A stretch of 64,000 bases of DNA from Pseudaminobacter salicylatoxidans. GTDB taxonomy: Bacteria; Pseudomonadota; Alphaproteobacteria; Rhizobiales; Rhizobiaceae. A program made the translations under genes and the position numbers. The notes under the pieces are model-generated. The model did no database searches, was not told the DNA's origin, and saw only the letters and a program-made list of their open reading frames with translations. Location: positions 62,001-126,000 of the forward strand of contig NZ_QGGG01000009.1 of the NCBI RefSeq assembly GCF_003148475.1, read 5' to 3'. Of this stretch, positions 1 to 10,290 are shown piece by piece (position 1 is the first letter of the stretch; the number at the start of each line of letters is the position of its first letter).

Positions 1-3000
1 CCGGAACGAACGTCGCCGACAACAAGCTTGCGGCAAGGCTGACCAACAACGGCAGCGGTGTCACTTCACTGACCAAGACCGGAACCGGTACCTGGATCCT
101 GAGCAACGAGACCAGCACCTATACGGGCGTCACCACCATCAGCGGCGGCGTGCTCGGCGTCGACAAGCTGGCAGATGGCGGGCAGGCCTCGAGCCTTGGT
201 GCGTCGTCGGCCGCAGCGTCGAACCTGATAATCGGCAATGGCTCGACGCTGCGCTACACTGGCACAGGCGACACCACCAACCGGCTGTTTACGCTTTCGG
301 CGGGCGTGACCTTCATTGAATCCTCGGGCACTGGCGCCATCGTCTTCACCGATACCGGTCCGGTGACACTTGCCGGCAACAACCAGAACCGCACCATCGC
401 GCTCGGTGGCGGCAATACCGGCAACAACACGCTGGCCGGCTCGATCGGTGACGCCGGCACCGGCAAGACAACGCTTGCAAAGAACGACGGCGGCACCTGG
501 GTGCTGACCGGCAGCAATACTTTCACCGGCAACACTGTCGTCAATGCCGGCAGGCTGGTGCTGGGCAATGGCGGAACCACAGGCTCGCTCAGCAGTAATG
601 TCGTGATCGACGGCGGCTCGCTCGCCTTCAATCGCGCCGACACCTATGGGTATGGCGGCCTGATCTCACGCGCCGACGCAGGAAGCACGGGCGGTATCGA
701 CCAGATCGGTTCAGGCACGACGATCCTCACCGGGGCCAACACCTATCTCGGCGCGACCAACGTCAACAAGGGCACCCTGCTGATCAACGGCAACCAGTCC
801 GGCGCAACCGGCCTCACCACGGTTCGCGCGGGCGGCACGCTCGGCGGCACGGGCACCATCGGCGGCGACGTTGCCGTCCTCGGCGGCACCATCGCGCCGG
901 GAAGCAACGGTGCGGGTACGCTGACCATCAACGGCAGCCTCACGCTCGACTCCTCGTCCACCCTTGCCATGCAATTCGGACAGGCCGGCACCGTCGGTGG
1001 CGCCCTTAACGACGCGATCAATGTCAATGGCAACGTGACGCTCGATGGTACGCTTGACGTGTCCGAGACCGCCGGCGGCAGTTTCGGTCCCGGCGTCTAT
1101 CGCATCATCAGCTATACCGGGACCCTGACCGACAACGGCCTCAATGTCGGCACGCTGCCGAGCGGCACCGGTGTCATCCAGACGGCGGTGGCGGGGCAGG
1201 TCAACCTGCTTGCGGGCGGCGACGACTTCAGCTTCTGGGACGGCGCCGCCGGCCCCAAGAACAATGGCGTCGTCAATGGCGGCAACGGCATCTGGCAAAA
1301 CGGCCTTGGCAACGACAACTGGACGGAATCGACCGGCAATGTGAACGCCGCCTATGCCGACGGCACATTCGCCATCTTTGCCGGCAGCGCCGGCACCGTC
1401 ACCGTCGACAACGGCCTCGGCCAGGTCACAGCCAGGGGCATGCAATTCGCCACCAACGGCTATGTCGTCGACGGCGACATGATCTCGCTTCTCGGGACGG
1501 ATGCGACCATCCGCGTCGGCGACGGCACGGCAGCGGGCGCGGGCATGACGGCGACGATCGCCTCGGTACTTGCCGGCACCTCGAAGCTGGTCAAGACCGA
1601 CGCCGGTACGCTGGTGCTGGTGGGAGCCAACAGCTATAGCGGCGGCACCGCCATCAATGGCGGCACGCTCCGCATAGCGGATGATTCCAGCCTTGGTACG
1701 GGCGACATCAGCTTCAACGGTGGCACGCTTCATACGACTGCAAATGTGGGCACCGTCAAAAAGCTGACACTGGCTGGTGCAGGAACGCTGCTCACCGATG
1801 CAGGTACAATCCTGGCACTCCTTGGGGACATCGACGGCGGCGGGGCGCTCACCAAGAGCGGTGCGGGCACTCTCTTGCTGGCGGGCCACGCCGGCCACGC
1901 CGGCGGTACGACGATCATGGACGGAACCGTGCAGGTCGGTTTTGGCAGCACCACCGGGTCCATCGCGGGCGATATCGTCAACAACGCCACGCTGATATTC
2001 GACCGCTCCGATGCGCTCGCCTATGCCGGCGCCATTTCCGGCACCGGCGACCTGTACCAGAACGGTGCGGGCACGCTGACGATGAGCGGAAACAGCAGCT
2101 ACACGGGCAGAACTTTGGTGGACAATGGTATGCTGGTGCTGACGGGCCGGATCGTCGGGACGTCAGGGCTGACATTGGCCAGCACCACGGCTCATGCCGC
2201 CGATATGATTCTCGACGGCGCCAATGCGCGGCTTTCGACGGCCGCGACAGGCACCTCCTATGTCGGCTACCAGAACAACGGCACCCTGACGGTGCGCAAC
2301 GGCGCGCAGGCTGGCTTCGCGGGCTTGATCGCGGGCAGCGGGATAGGGTCTGTCGCTACGATCAAAGTGGACGGGCCCGGTTCTCAGGTCACGCAGACCG
2401 GAACAGCGATATTCGGATTGGGTGGAACCGCGACCGTCGACATTCTTGGCGGTGGCAGGATGGTTTCGTCCGGCACGAATGTGCTTGTCGGCGGCCAGTT
2501 TCCGACCGGGGCCACCGGTATGGTTACGGTTTCCGGCGCGGGTTCGCGCTGGGAAATCGCCAATGCTCTCAATTTCCGCAGGGGTTCGGTCACTATTGCC
2601 GATGGTGGCGTCGTGACTGCGGGATCGTCCGTTATCGGCTTTGTCGGTGTGGGTGTCGCCAACCCGACTGCGGACCTGCTGGTCACCGGTGCCGGTTCGC
2701 GCTTCGAGACGGCGGGCAGCTTGACGATCACCAATGCCGTCACGGGCGGCGCCAGGGGCTCGATCACCATCGCTGACGCCGGCGTGGTCAAGGCCGGCAA
2801 CGGCACGCTTGCGATGGGGCCGGGCGATGCGGCCCTCAACATCGGCGGAGTGGAAGGCGGTCCGTTCGCTCGTGCCGGCAGGCTGGATGCGGCTTCGGTG
2901 ACGATGGCAGCGGGCACGAACCGCATCAATTTCAACCATGATACTGCGGACTACCGGTTCGACGCCGTCATTTCCGGTGCGGGCGCGCTCAATCACTACG

Positions 3001-6000
3001 GCCCCGGTGCCACGGTGCTGACGGGGAACAACAGCTATACCGGTTCCACCACCGTCATTGCCGGCAGCCTCTACATCAATGGCGACCAGTCGTCGGCGAC
3101 CGGACCCACCACCGTCGGCCCTGCAGGCACGCTCGGCGGTGCCGGCACGATCGGCGGCGATGTCGTCGTCGTCAGCGCTTCGGTAAATCCTGGCGATCTC
3201 GGAAGCGCGCCGGGAACGCTGACGATCAATGGCAATCTGTCGCTGATGTTCGGATCCAATCTCAATTTCAGCTTCGGCCAGGCCAATGTTCCGGGTGGGC
3301 CGCTCAACGACCTCATCAATGTCGGCGGCGACCTGTCGCTCAACGGCACGCTCAATGTGCAGGCCTCTGCCGGCGGCAGCTTCGATCCGGGCATCTACCG
3401 GGTCATCAACTATGCCGGTTCGCTGAGCGGCACCGGGCTGGGGCTCAACGCCCCGACGCCGGACTTCTATGTCCAGACCTCGATCCCCGGGCAGGTCAAC
3501 CTGGTCAACACGGCGGGCATGGCGCTGCGTTACTGGGATGGCGATGCGGGCCCCAAGAACGACGGCACTGTCAACGGTGGCAACGGCCTCTGGCAGGCCT
3601 TTGGCGTTGCGCCCGACAACGGCAACGACAACTGGACCGAAGACGGCGCGATCAACGCGCCCTTTGCGGACGGAGCCTTTGCTGTGTTCATGGGTGATGC
3701 CGGAACGGTCACCGTCGATTCCGGCAAGGGCGCGGTCAACGTCTCGGGAATGCAGTTCATCACCGACGGCTACGTCATCGACGGTGACACCATCAATCTC
3801 GTGGGCGCGGGCGACACCGTGATCCGCGTCGGCGACGGAACCACGGGTGGCGCGGGAGCGACCGCCACGATCACCGCCGAGCTTGCCGGCGGCAGCGGGT
3901 TCGTCAAATCCGACATGGGCACCCTGGTCCTCGCCGGCTCCAACAGCTATGCCGGCGGCACGACAATCAGGGGCGGCACGCTGCAGATTGCGTCCGACGC
4001 CAGTCTCGGCGCGGCATCCGGCGGCATCACCTTCGACGGCGGCACGCTGCACACCACGACCAGTTTCGCAACCACGCGCAATGTCGTGCTGACCGGCGCG
4101 GGGAGCTTCCTTACCGCCACCAACACGACGTTGACGCTGGACAATCCGATCTCCGGCGCCGGGATGCTGACCAAGGCCGGCGGTGGCACGCTGCTGCTGG
4201 CCAGCGACGCGGCCCACACCGGCGGCACGACGATAGCAGCCGGCACGCTGCAACTCGGCGATGGCGGCACGGGCGGCAGCGTCACCGGAAACATCGTCAA
4301 TAACGGCCTGCTGGCGATTGACCGGTCCGACAAGCTGACGCTCAAGGGGAAGATCTTCGGCAGCGGCGCGTTCACGCAGAACGGCGGCGGCACCACCATC
4401 CTGACTGGGGCCAACGGCTACACGGGCGGTACCACGGTCAATGCGGGCGCGCTGCTCGTCAACGGCGACCAGTCGCTGGCCACGGGGGTGACAAATGTCG
4501 CCAGTGGCGCGACGCTCGGTGGCGCGGGCATCATCGGCGGCAACGTCGTGGTCGCCGGCGGCGCGACGCTTCAGCCGGGCAGTTCGCTCGATGCAGCCAG
4601 CACGCTCACCGTCAAGGGCGATCTGTCGCTCGGCAGCGGCTCGAAGCTTGCCATGCAGTTCGGCGAGGCCAATGTCGAAGGCGGCGGCTTCAACGATCTC
4701 ATCCATGTCGGCGGCAACCTGACGCTCGGCGGCACGCTGGACGTTTCCGTCTCGCCTGGCGGCATCTTCGGCGGCGGCATCTACCGCGTCATCAATTACG
4801 GCGGCACGCTCACCAACAATGGGCTTGCGCTGGGCGCCATGCCCGCCGGCAGCGACGTGTTCCTGCAAACCTCGGTGGCGGGCCAGATCAATCTGGTCAA
4901 CGGCGCCGGGCTGGCGCTCAACTACTGGGACGGCGATGCCGGGCCGAAATTCGACGGCCAGGTTGCCGGTGGCGACGGCATCTGGCAGGGCACGGCCGGC
5001 AACGACAACTGGACCGACGCGGCGGGCGACATCAACGCGCCTTACGCCAACGGCTCCTATGCGATCTTCACCGGTGCTGCCGGAACCGTCACGGTTGACA
5101 ACAGCCTTGGCCAGGTCGAGGCAACCGGCATGCAGTTCGCCGTGGACGGCTACCGGATCGAGGGCGACGAACTGAAGCTCACCGGTTCGCAGTCGGTGAT
5201 CCGCGTCGGCGACGGCACGAGCCTCGGCATCAGCATGACGACGACGATCGCGGCGGTGCTTTCCGGCTCGGGCGAACTGGTGAAGGCCGATCTCGGCACG
5301 CTCGTCCTGACGGGCAACAACAGCTATACGGGCGGCACGTCGATGACCGGCGGTACCTTGCAGGTGGCTGCGGACACGGCGCTTGGCGACAAGGCCGGCG
5401 GGCTCTCCTTCAATGGCGGCACGCTGCACACGACGGCTGTCATGACCAGCAACCGCTCGCTCGTGTTCGCTGGCGATGGCACGGTGCTGACCGACGACGG
5501 AACCAGCCTGACGCTCAACGGGGTGCTTTCGGGCAATGGCGACTTCACGAAGTCGGGGAGCGGTACGCTGGCCCTGACCGCCGACAGCAGCGCCTATGGC
5601 GGCCTGACGACCGTCGATGACGGCACGCTCGTCGTGAGCGGTGTTCTCGGCGGCAAAATGGCAGTCGCCGTGGGGGGCAGGCTGGAAGGTGCCGGGAAGG
5701 TCGGAGCAACGAGCAACAGCGGCACGATCGCGGTGGGCCATGACGGTGTCGGCACGCTCACCATCCAGGGCAACTATACCGGCCATGACGGCCGCGTCGA
5801 AATCTCCGCCGTGCTCGGCGACGACAGTTCGGACACCGGCCGCCTCGTGATCGCCGGCGCCACAGCCGGCACGACGCAGATCGGCGTTACCAATCGCGGC
5901 GGGCTCGGCGCGCAGACGGTGGAAGGCATCAAGATCATCGATGTGGGCGGCGCGTCCAGCGGCACCTTCACGCTTGATGGCGACTACGAGTTCCAGGGCG

Positions 6001-7103
6001 AGCAGGCGGTGGTGGGCGGCGCTTATGGCTACCGGCTCTATAAGGGCGGCGTGAGCTCGCCCAACGATGGCGACTGGTATCTGCGTTCGGCCCTGCTCGA
6101 TCCGCAGCAACCTGAAGCGCCGCTCTATCAGCCCGGCGTTGCGCTCTACGAAAGCTATGCCGCGGCAATGCAGGAGCTCAACCAGACCGGCACCCTGCAG
6201 CAACGCATCGGCAATCGTGTCTGGGGAACGCGTGCGGATGCAAAGGGAGACAGGATCGCCGACAGCAACGGCATCTGGGCCCGCATCGAGGCCGCCCATG
6301 CGAAGTTCGATCCGGAGGTTTCGACCAGCGGTGCAAACTACGATGCCAACACCTGGAAATTCCAGACGGGCATCGATGGCCTCCTCGCGCAGAACGAAGC
6401 GGGACGCTTCATCGGTGGCCTCTATGTCCAGTACGGCACCGCCTCATCCAGTGTCTGGTCGCCTTACGGCACAGGCAGCATCGACACGACCGGTTACAGC
6501 CTGGGCGCAACGCTGACCTGGTATGGCGAGAGCGGCTTCTATGTGGACGCCCTGGCCCAGATCACCTGGTATGACAGTGACCTTCGCTCGGCCACCGCCG
6601 GCCGCAAGCTGGTGGACGGCAATGGCGGCATGGGCTACGGCCTCAGCATCGAGGCCGGCCAGCGCATCGAGCTTGGCGGCGGCTGGTCGCTGACGCCACA
6701 GGCACAGCTCAGCTATTCGGATGTTCGCTTCGACAGCTTCCATGATGTCTTCGACGCAGAAGTCTCGCTGCGGAAGGGACACGATGTGACCGGGCGCCTC
6801 GGCATTGCGGTCAACCACGAAGCCGAATGGCGCGACACGCAGGGGCGCCGGGTGGCGAGCCATCTCTACGGCATCGCCAATCTCTACTATGGCTTTGCGG
6901 GAGCCACGGAGGTGGACGTGGCGGGGGTCGCGTTCTCAAGCAGGAACGACCGTCTGCGCGGAGGCATCGGCCTTGGCGGTACGCTCAACTGGGCCGATGA
7001 CAAATACTCGCTTTACGGCGAAGCACGGCTGGATGGGAGCCTGAAGGACGCCCACAACACCAACTCGATCGGCGGCACGGTCGGCTTCCGCATGCGCTGG
7101 TAG
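1..7103 (+). CDS. Giant autotransporter, 5' end outside window
   Basis: Type V secreted surface protein; at least 2,366 residues are visible. The frame is already open at base 3 and shows passenger repeats before the first internal GTG at 150, so the true start and signal peptide lie upstream. The passenger is a long Gly/Thr/Asn-rich array of autotransporter-associated beta-strand repeats (LTKTGTGT, GNNSYTGGTT-type units). Three long homologous modules begin with F/YWDGxAGPK at about 1233, 3531 and 4923; each carries a GNDNWTE-like segment, AGTVTVD and IRVGDGT. The last ~280 residues (from about 6267, starting NGIWARIEAAH) form the outer-membrane beta-barrel and end in FRMRW, the usual terminal aromatic residue. 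Adhesin or biofilm roles are common in the family but not shown here. Confidence 0.93.
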   Translation, partial: GTNVADNKLAARLTNNGSGVTSLTKTGTGTWILSNETSTYTGVTTISGGVLGVDKLADGGQASSLGASSAAASNLIIGNGSTLRYTGTGDTTNRLFTLSAGVTFIESSGTGAIVFTDTGPVTLAGNNQNRTIALGGGNTGNNTLAGSIGDAGTGKTTLAKNDGGTWVLTGSNTFTGNTVVNAGRLVLGNGGTTGSLSSNVVIDGGSLAFNRADTYGYGGLISRADAGSTGGIDQIGSGTTILTGANTYLGATNVNKGTLLINGNQSGATGLTTVRAGGTLGGTGTIGGDVAVLGGTIAPGSNGAGTLTINGSLTLDSSSTLAMQFGQAGTVGGALNDAINVNGNVTLDGTLDVSETAGGSFGPGVYRIISYTGTLTDNGLNVGTLPSGTGVIQTAVAGQVNLLAGGDDFSFWDGAAGPKNNGVVNGGNGIWQNGLGNDNWTESTGNVNAAYADGTFAIFAGSAGTVTVDNGLGQVTARGMQFATNGYVVDGDMISLLGTDATIRVGDGTAAGAGMTATIASVLAGTSKLVKTDAGTLVLVGANSYSGGTAINGGTLRIADDSSLGTGDISFNGGTLHTTANVGTVKKLTLAGAGTLLTDAGTILALLGDIDGGGALTKSGAGTLLLAGHAGHAGGTTIMDGTVQVGFGSTTGSIAGDIVNNATLIFDRSDALAYAGAISGTGDLYQNGAGTLTMSGNSSYTGRTLVDNGMLVLTGRIVGTSGLTLASTTAHAADMILDGANARLSTAATGTSYVGYQNNGTLTVRNGAQAGFAGLIAGSGIGSVATIKVDGPGSQVTQTGTAIFGLGGTATVDILGGGRMVSSGTNVLVGGQFPTGATGMVTVSGAGSRWEIANALNFRRGSVTIADGGVVTAGSSVIGFVGVGVANPTADLLVTGAGSRFETAGSLTITNAVTGGARGSITIADAGVVKAGNGTLAMGPGDAALNIGGVEGGPFARAGRLDAASVTMAAGTNRINFNHDTADYRFDAVISGAGALNHYGPGATVLTGNNSYTGSTTVIAGSLYINGDQSSATGPTTVGPAGTLGGAGTIGGDVVVVSASVNPGDLGSAPGTLTINGNLSLMFGSNLNFSFGQANVPGGPLNDLINVGGDLSLNGTLNVQASAGGSFDPGIYRVINYAGSLSGTGLGLNAPTPDFYVQTSIPGQVNLVNTAGMALRYWDGDAGPKNDGTVNGGNGLWQAFGVAPDNGNDNWTEDGAINAPFADGAFAVFMGDAGTVTVDSGKGAVNVSGMQFITDGYVIDGDTINLVGAGDTVIRVGDGTTGGAGATATITAELAGGSGFVKSDMGTLVLAGSNSYAGGTTIRGGTLQIASDASLGAASGGITFDGGTLHTTTSFATTRNVVLTGAGSFLTATNTTLTLDNPISGAGMLTKAGGGTLLLASDAAHTGGTTIAAGTLQLGDGGTGGSVTGNIVNNGLLAIDRSDKLTLKGKIFGSGAFTQNGGGTTILTGANGYTGGTTVNAGALLVNGDQSLATGVTNVASGATLGGAGIIGGNVVVAGGATLQPGSSLDAASTLTVKGDLSLGSGSKLAMQFGEANVEGGGFNDLIHVGGNLTLGGTLDVSVSPGGIFGGGIYRVINYGGTLTNNGLALGAMPAGSDVFLQTSVAGQINLVNGAGLALNYWDGDAGPKFDGQVAGGDGIWQGTAGNDNWTDAAGDINAPYANGSYAIFTGAAGTVTVDNSLGQVEATGMQFAVDGYRIEGDELKLTGSQSVIRVGDGTSLGISMTTTIAAVLSGSGELVKADLGTLVLTGNNSYTGGTSMTGGTLQVAADTALGDKAGGLSFNGGTLHTTAVMTSNRSLVFAGDGTVLTDDGTSLTLNGVLSGNGDFTKSGSGTLALTADSSAYGGLTTVDDGTLVVSGVLGGKMAVAVGGRLEGAGKVGATSNSGTIAVGHDGVGTLTIQGNYTGHDGRVEISAVLGDDSSDTGRLVIAGATAGTTQIGVTNRGGLGAQTVEGIKIIDVGGASSGTFTLDGDYEFQGEQAVVGGAYGYRLYKGGVSSPNDGDWYLRSALLDPQQPEAPLYQPGVALYESYAAAMQELNQTGTLQQRIGNRVWGTRADAKGDRIADSNGIWARIEAAHAKFDPEVSTSGANYDANTWKFQTGIDGLLAQNEAGRFIGGLYVQYGTASSSVWSPYGTGSIDTTGYSLGATLTWYGESGFYVDALAQITWYDSDLRSATAGRKLVDGNGGMGYGLSIEAGQRIELGGGWSLTPQAQLSYSDVRFDSFHDVFDAEVSLRKGHDVTGRLGIAVNHEAEWRDTQGRRVASHLYGIANLYYGFAGATEVDVAGVAFSSRNDRLRGGIGLGGTLNWADDKYSLYGEARLDGSLKDAHNTNSIGGTVGFRMRW

Positions 7104-7119
7104 GCCGTTCGCTGAACCG

Positions 7120-7145
7120 GCGCCGCGTTCCCACCGCCGCGGCGC
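7120..7145 (+). terminator. Hairpin after the autotransporter
   Basis: Perfect 8-bp GC-rich inverted repeat (gcgccgcg / cgcggcgc) with a 10-nt loop, 16 nt after the autotransporter stop and followed by ttctc. Rho-independent-like, although the T-tract is weak. Confidence 0.5.
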
Positions 7146-7187
7146 TTCTCAACCCATCAGCCGGGCCTGCCGGCGAGGGCCGCCACG

Positions 7188-7790
7188 ATGGACGCCCTCC
7201 TGTTTACAACGAGTACGAAAGACATGACTGGATCACGAATTGCACGGCAGCTCCTGGTTGCCCTGATCGGCGCTCTGCCGATCCTTACCTCTACAGCCCA
7301 AGCCCAAGCCCAAGGAACAATTGACATGCAATCTCCTACATCACTGTCCGAAACCTATGATGCCTGGACAGTGCAATGCGCCAACCAGCAGCAAGGCGAC
7401 CGGACGCTGCGCATTTGCCAGATGTCTCAGGAACTGCTGCAGCAGGAGACGCGCCAGCGCGTGCTGACGTTCGCAATCGGCATGACCGACACCGGCGGCG
7501 CCAAGGCAACGCTCGTTTTGCCGTTCGGCCTGCTTCTGGCGGACGGCGTGCGTGTCAACATCGCCGACGACGAAGTGATGCGTGCGCCCTATCGCACATG
7601 TTTGCCGGTCGGCTGCGTGGCAGAGATCGAACTGCCGGCCGAAACGCTCCAGAAGTTCGAGGCGGCCGAAGTCGCCAGCGTGCTGATGACCGCCAATTCC
7701 GGCCAGCCGGTGAAAACCGATATCTCGCTCAAAGGCTTTGCCTCGGCGTTCCAGCGGCTGACGGATCTCTCGGCCAGCGCAGGAAAATAG
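7188..7790 (+). CDS. Invasion-associated locus B (IalB) family secreted protein
   Basis: Small periplasmic or secreted protein of the IalB family, named from Bartonella and widespread in Hyphomicrobiales; the molecular function is poorly defined. After a hydrophobic N-terminus ending in AQAQAQ come the family features: YDAWTVQC near the mature start, RICQMSQ, a central LPFGLLLADGV beta segment and CLPVGCVAEI, giving the paired cysteines typical of the fold. The start at 7188 has a GAGGG 8 nt upstream. An alternative ATG at 7224 gives a more canonical signal peptide (MTGSRIARQLLVALIGALP), so the N-terminus is uncertain by 12 residues. It may be expressed independently of the upstream autotransporter, since a hairpin separates them. 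Confidence 0.85.
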   Translation: MDALLFTTSTKDMTGSRIARQLLVALIGALPILTSTAQAQAQGTIDMQSPTSLSETYDAWTVQCANQQQGDRTLRICQMSQELLQQETRQRVLTFAIGMTDTGGAKATLVLPFGLLLADGVRVNIADDEVMRAPYRTCLPVGCVAEIELPAETLQKFEAAEVASVLMTANSGQPVKTDISLKGFASAFQRLTDLSASAGK

Positions 7791-7827
7791 GGATAGTGCC
7801 GGGTTTCGGCGCTTCTGCGGGCGCGTG

Positions 7828-7868
7828 AGGGATTGCTGTCAGCGACGACCGCCATGGCAGCGATCCCT
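7828..7868. terminator. Bidirectional hairpin between convergent genes
   Basis: Eleven-bp inverted repeat agggattgctg / cagcgatccct (one G-T wobble) in the gap between the plus-strand IalB-like gene and the minus-strand chromate transporter gene. Its position suggests a shared terminator; no strong T-tract is seen on either side. Confidence 0.4.
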
Positions 7869-7900
7869 TGATCGGGGCGTAGGTTTGCCGGCAGTCGCCG

Positions 7901-9127
7901 CTACGGTATCCAGCGCAGAGCCACCCCGCCTGCCGCCGCCAGCAGAACGACGACCCAGGGCGGGGTCTTCCAGGCCACCAATGCCACGAAGCAGATCAAC
8001 GCCACGGCAAGATCGGGCAATCCCCCGATAGCGCTGGTGAATACGGGCGTGTAGAGCGCCATGCCCAGAATGCCTACGACCGCCGCATTGGCGCCCTGCA
8101 TTGCCGATTGAGCCCATACCCTGTGCCGCAGCTGATCCCAGAACGGCAGCGCGCCGATCAGGATCAGAAACCCTGGCAGAAAAAGCGCCAGAAGTGCGAT
8201 AGCCGCTCCGGCGATGCCGTTCGGTTCCGGCTTCATGACGGCACCCAGCCATGCCGCGAATGTAAACAGCGGCCCCGGCACCGCTTGCGCCGCACCATAG
8301 CCCGCGAGAAAGGCGTCGTTGCTGACCCAGCCCGGCGCGACGGTTTCGGTCTGCAACAGGGGCAGCACCACATGCCCGCCACCGAACACCAGCGAGCCGG
8401 CGCGATAGAAACTGTCGGCAAGCGCGAAACCCTGACCCAGACCGGCCAAAACGGGTAAACCAGCCAGCAACGCCACGAATACGGCCAGGGCGACCAGGCC
8501 GGCTCCGCGCGAGACCGGAACAGCCAGTTGGGCACCGGTCCTTGCTTGCCCCCGACCCAGACCCAGACCTGCGGCGGCCCCGAGGAGGATGGCTCCCATC
8601 ATCCCGCCGGCTCCGGGCGCGACGGCCAGCAGGATCACGGCGGCTACCGCTATCGCCACGCGTTCCTTGTCGGGGCACAGATTGCGCGCCATACCCCAGA
8701 CCGCCTGCGCCACAATGGCGACCGCGACGATCTTCAGCCCATGCCGGACACCCAGGCTCCACAGGTTTTCGAGATGCGACGCCGTGAGGGCCAGAACGAG
8801 CAGGAACAGGGCCGACGGCAGCGTGAAGGCGAGAAATGCCGCGAGCGCGCCGCCCCAGCCGGCCCGCATCAGGCCAAGCGCGAAGCCGACCTGACTGGAG
8901 GCAGGCCCCGGCAGGAACTGGCACAGCGCCACCAGATCTGCGTAGGCCGTGTCGCTCAGCCACTTGCGCCGTATCACCAGCTCGTCCCGGAAATAGCCGA
9001 GATGGGCAATGGGGCCTCCGAACGACGTGATTCCGAGTTTCAGGAAGGCGCGGAAAACCTCGGCGACGCTGCCTTGTGTCTGTTGCCGGCTGTGATCCAT
9101 TGGGGAATTCGCTTTATGCATGGTCAT
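7901..9127 (-). CDS. chrA: Chromate transporter, ChrA family
   Basis: Inner-membrane CHR-family protein of 408 residues, the normal length for the two-domain form, expected to export chromate and so give resistance. The N-terminal CHR domain shows FLKLGITSFGGP, CQFLPGPASSQVGFALG and several hydrophobic helices; the second half repeats the fold with SLVFGGGHVVLPLL and AAQAVPGPLFTFAAWLG, the hallmark duplicated motifs. No chrB regulator is adjacent. Initiation at 9127 or at the in-frame ATG two codons later is not resolved by the weak ribosome binding site. Other anions have been proposed for some family members, so the substrate is family-based inference. Confidence 0.92.
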   Translation of the reverse strand: MTMHKANSPMDHSRQQTQGSVAEVFRAFLKLGITSFGGPIAHLGYFRDELVIRRKWLSDTAYADLVALCQFLPGPASSQVGFALGLMRAGWGGALAAFLAFTLPSALFLLVLALTASHLENLWSLGVRHGLKIVAVAIVAQAVWGMARNLCPDKERVAIAVAAVILLAVAPGAGGMMGAILLGAAAGLGLGRGQARTGAQLAVPVSRGAGLVALAVFVALLAGLPVLAGLGQGFALADSFYRAGSLVFGGGHVVLPLLQTETVAPGWVSNDAFLAGYGAAQAVPGPLFTFAAWLGAVMKPEPNGIAGAAIALLALFLPGFLILIGALPFWDQLRHRVWAQSAMQGANAAVVGILGMALYTPVFTSAIGGLPDLAVALICFVALVAWKTPPWVVVLLAAAGGVALRWIP

Positions 9128-9330
9128 TGCCGCCGTTGACTACGTGCCATTGGAGACAGCCTTGTGACGGGCTGTCCACAATGGCGCGGAAGGTGACATG
9201 TTGGAAGCGCCGGCGATCGCGCTGTTCCAAAGACGCGGCGGCCGTGGAAGGCAGTGCATGATTTGCTTCGCGCTTTTGTGCTCACCTTCCGCCCTCTGGT
9301 GATAATTCGAGCGTGCTGCGTGGCCCGACC

Positions 9331-10290
9331 CTAGCTGACGGTTTGCAGATCGGTTTCGTTGCGCGCGATGCCGACCATGCCTTCGGCCTGCTCGAGCATT
9401 TGTCTGGCGCTTCGTCTCAGGATCGCGATAAGTTGGGTGCGGTCGAAATCGGCGTCCCGGTTTTCGGGCCAGACCGCGCAATATTCAAAATGGACCGCAG
9501 GCTCGAAGCGCCGGAAAACCAGCCGATCGTTGCGCGCCACATACATGCCGAAAAGATCGACCAGCGCGATGCCGGCGCCTTCTTCCGCCATGCGCACGGC
9601 CGCGGCCATCAGCGGCACCTGCATCACCTCGTCCGGGCGGACATTCTCGGCAATGAACACGCGGTCGATGCCGCTTTGGATTCCTTCGTGCCTCGACAGG
9701 CCGATATAGCTTTCACCATCGAGGTCGCAGGCATGGATCACCGGTTTGCCGGCGAGCCGGTGATCGCGGGGGAGGGCGCAATATACCGGACTGCGGATGA
9801 TCTGGCTGCTCGCCAGCCCCTGCATATGCTGCATCACCACCGTGATGGCGAACTCCAGGCGTTGCGCGGCCAGCAAGCTGAGCAGGCTGGGTGCATCGTA
9901 GGTGTAGAGCGACAAGACCCTGCCGCTCCTGGCGCGCCAATCCGGCAATACCCTTGGCAACAGGGTCGTGGCCAGCAGGGGTACGGCGCCGAAGGCGATC
10001 GGCTGGATCTCGCTTTTGATCACGCGCGCGACGATGCGATCGATGTTCTCGAGGGTTGAGAACAGGACGTTTGTCTCGCTGTAAAGGGTCAGCGCCAGCG
10101 GGGTCGGAACAAGCCGCCCCTGCCGGCGCTCGAACAGGCTGATCCCCGCATGCAGTTCGGCCTGCGCGATGATCTTGCTGACGGCGGGCTGAGACAGGCC
10201 GAGCAGGCGTGCTGCCTCCGATGCGCTCCCACCTGCGATGACCGCGCGAAAAACCTCGATGTGTTTGAACTGCAGCCCGTCGCGCCTCAT
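9331..10290 (-). CDS. LysR-family regulator of the divergent RidA/ABC/oxidase operon
   Basis: LysR-type transcription factor, 319 residues from the ATG at 10290, which has a good AGGTGGG site just upstream; the reading frame stays open further 5' but that extension is not LysR-like. The N-terminal winged helix-turn-helix reads FKHIEVFRAVIAGGSASEAA then LSQPAVSKIIAQAE, followed by the effector-binding domain. It is divergent from the RidA/amino-acid transporter/oxidase operon with about 200 bp between starts, the classical LysR arrangement, so it probably controls that operon in response to an amino acid or a derivative. The ligand cannot be read from sequence. Confidence 0.92.
   Translation of the reverse strand: MRRDGLQFKHIEVFRAVIAGGSASEAARLLGLSQPAVSKIIAQAELHAGISLFERRQGRLVPTPLALTLYSETNVLFSTLENIDRIVARVIKSEIQPIAFGAVPLLATTLLPRVLPDWRARSGRVLSLYTYDAPSLLSLLAAQRLEFAITVVMQHMQGLASSQIIRSPVYCALPRDHRLAGKPVIHACDLDGESYIGLSRHEGIQSGIDRVFIAENVRPDEVMQVPLMAAAVRMAEEGAGIALVDLFGMYVARNDRLVFRRFEPAVHFEYCAVWPENRDADFDRTQLIAILRRSARQMLEQAEGMVGIARNETDLQTVS

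Noticed and set aside
711-1898. Another long antisense open frame in the autotransporter
   Set aside because: Same cause: shadow of the sense repeats, no domain, no ribosome binding site.
2163-6299. A 1,378-codon open frame antisense to the first autotransporter
   Set aside because: It mirrors the codon bias of the repetitive Gly/Thr-rich passenger, has no recognisable domains and low-complexity Arg/Ala/Gly content; the sense strand is clearly coding.
1-7103. CRISPR-like or tandem DNA repeats in the first autotransporter
   Set aside because: The repeats are protein-level beta-helix units of variable length and sequence, not identical DNA repeats with unique spacers.
8108-9139. Plus-strand open frames opposite chrA
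   Set aside because: chrA is a full-length, motif-complete membrane protein on the minus strand; the opposite frames are Arg/Pro-rich shadows.
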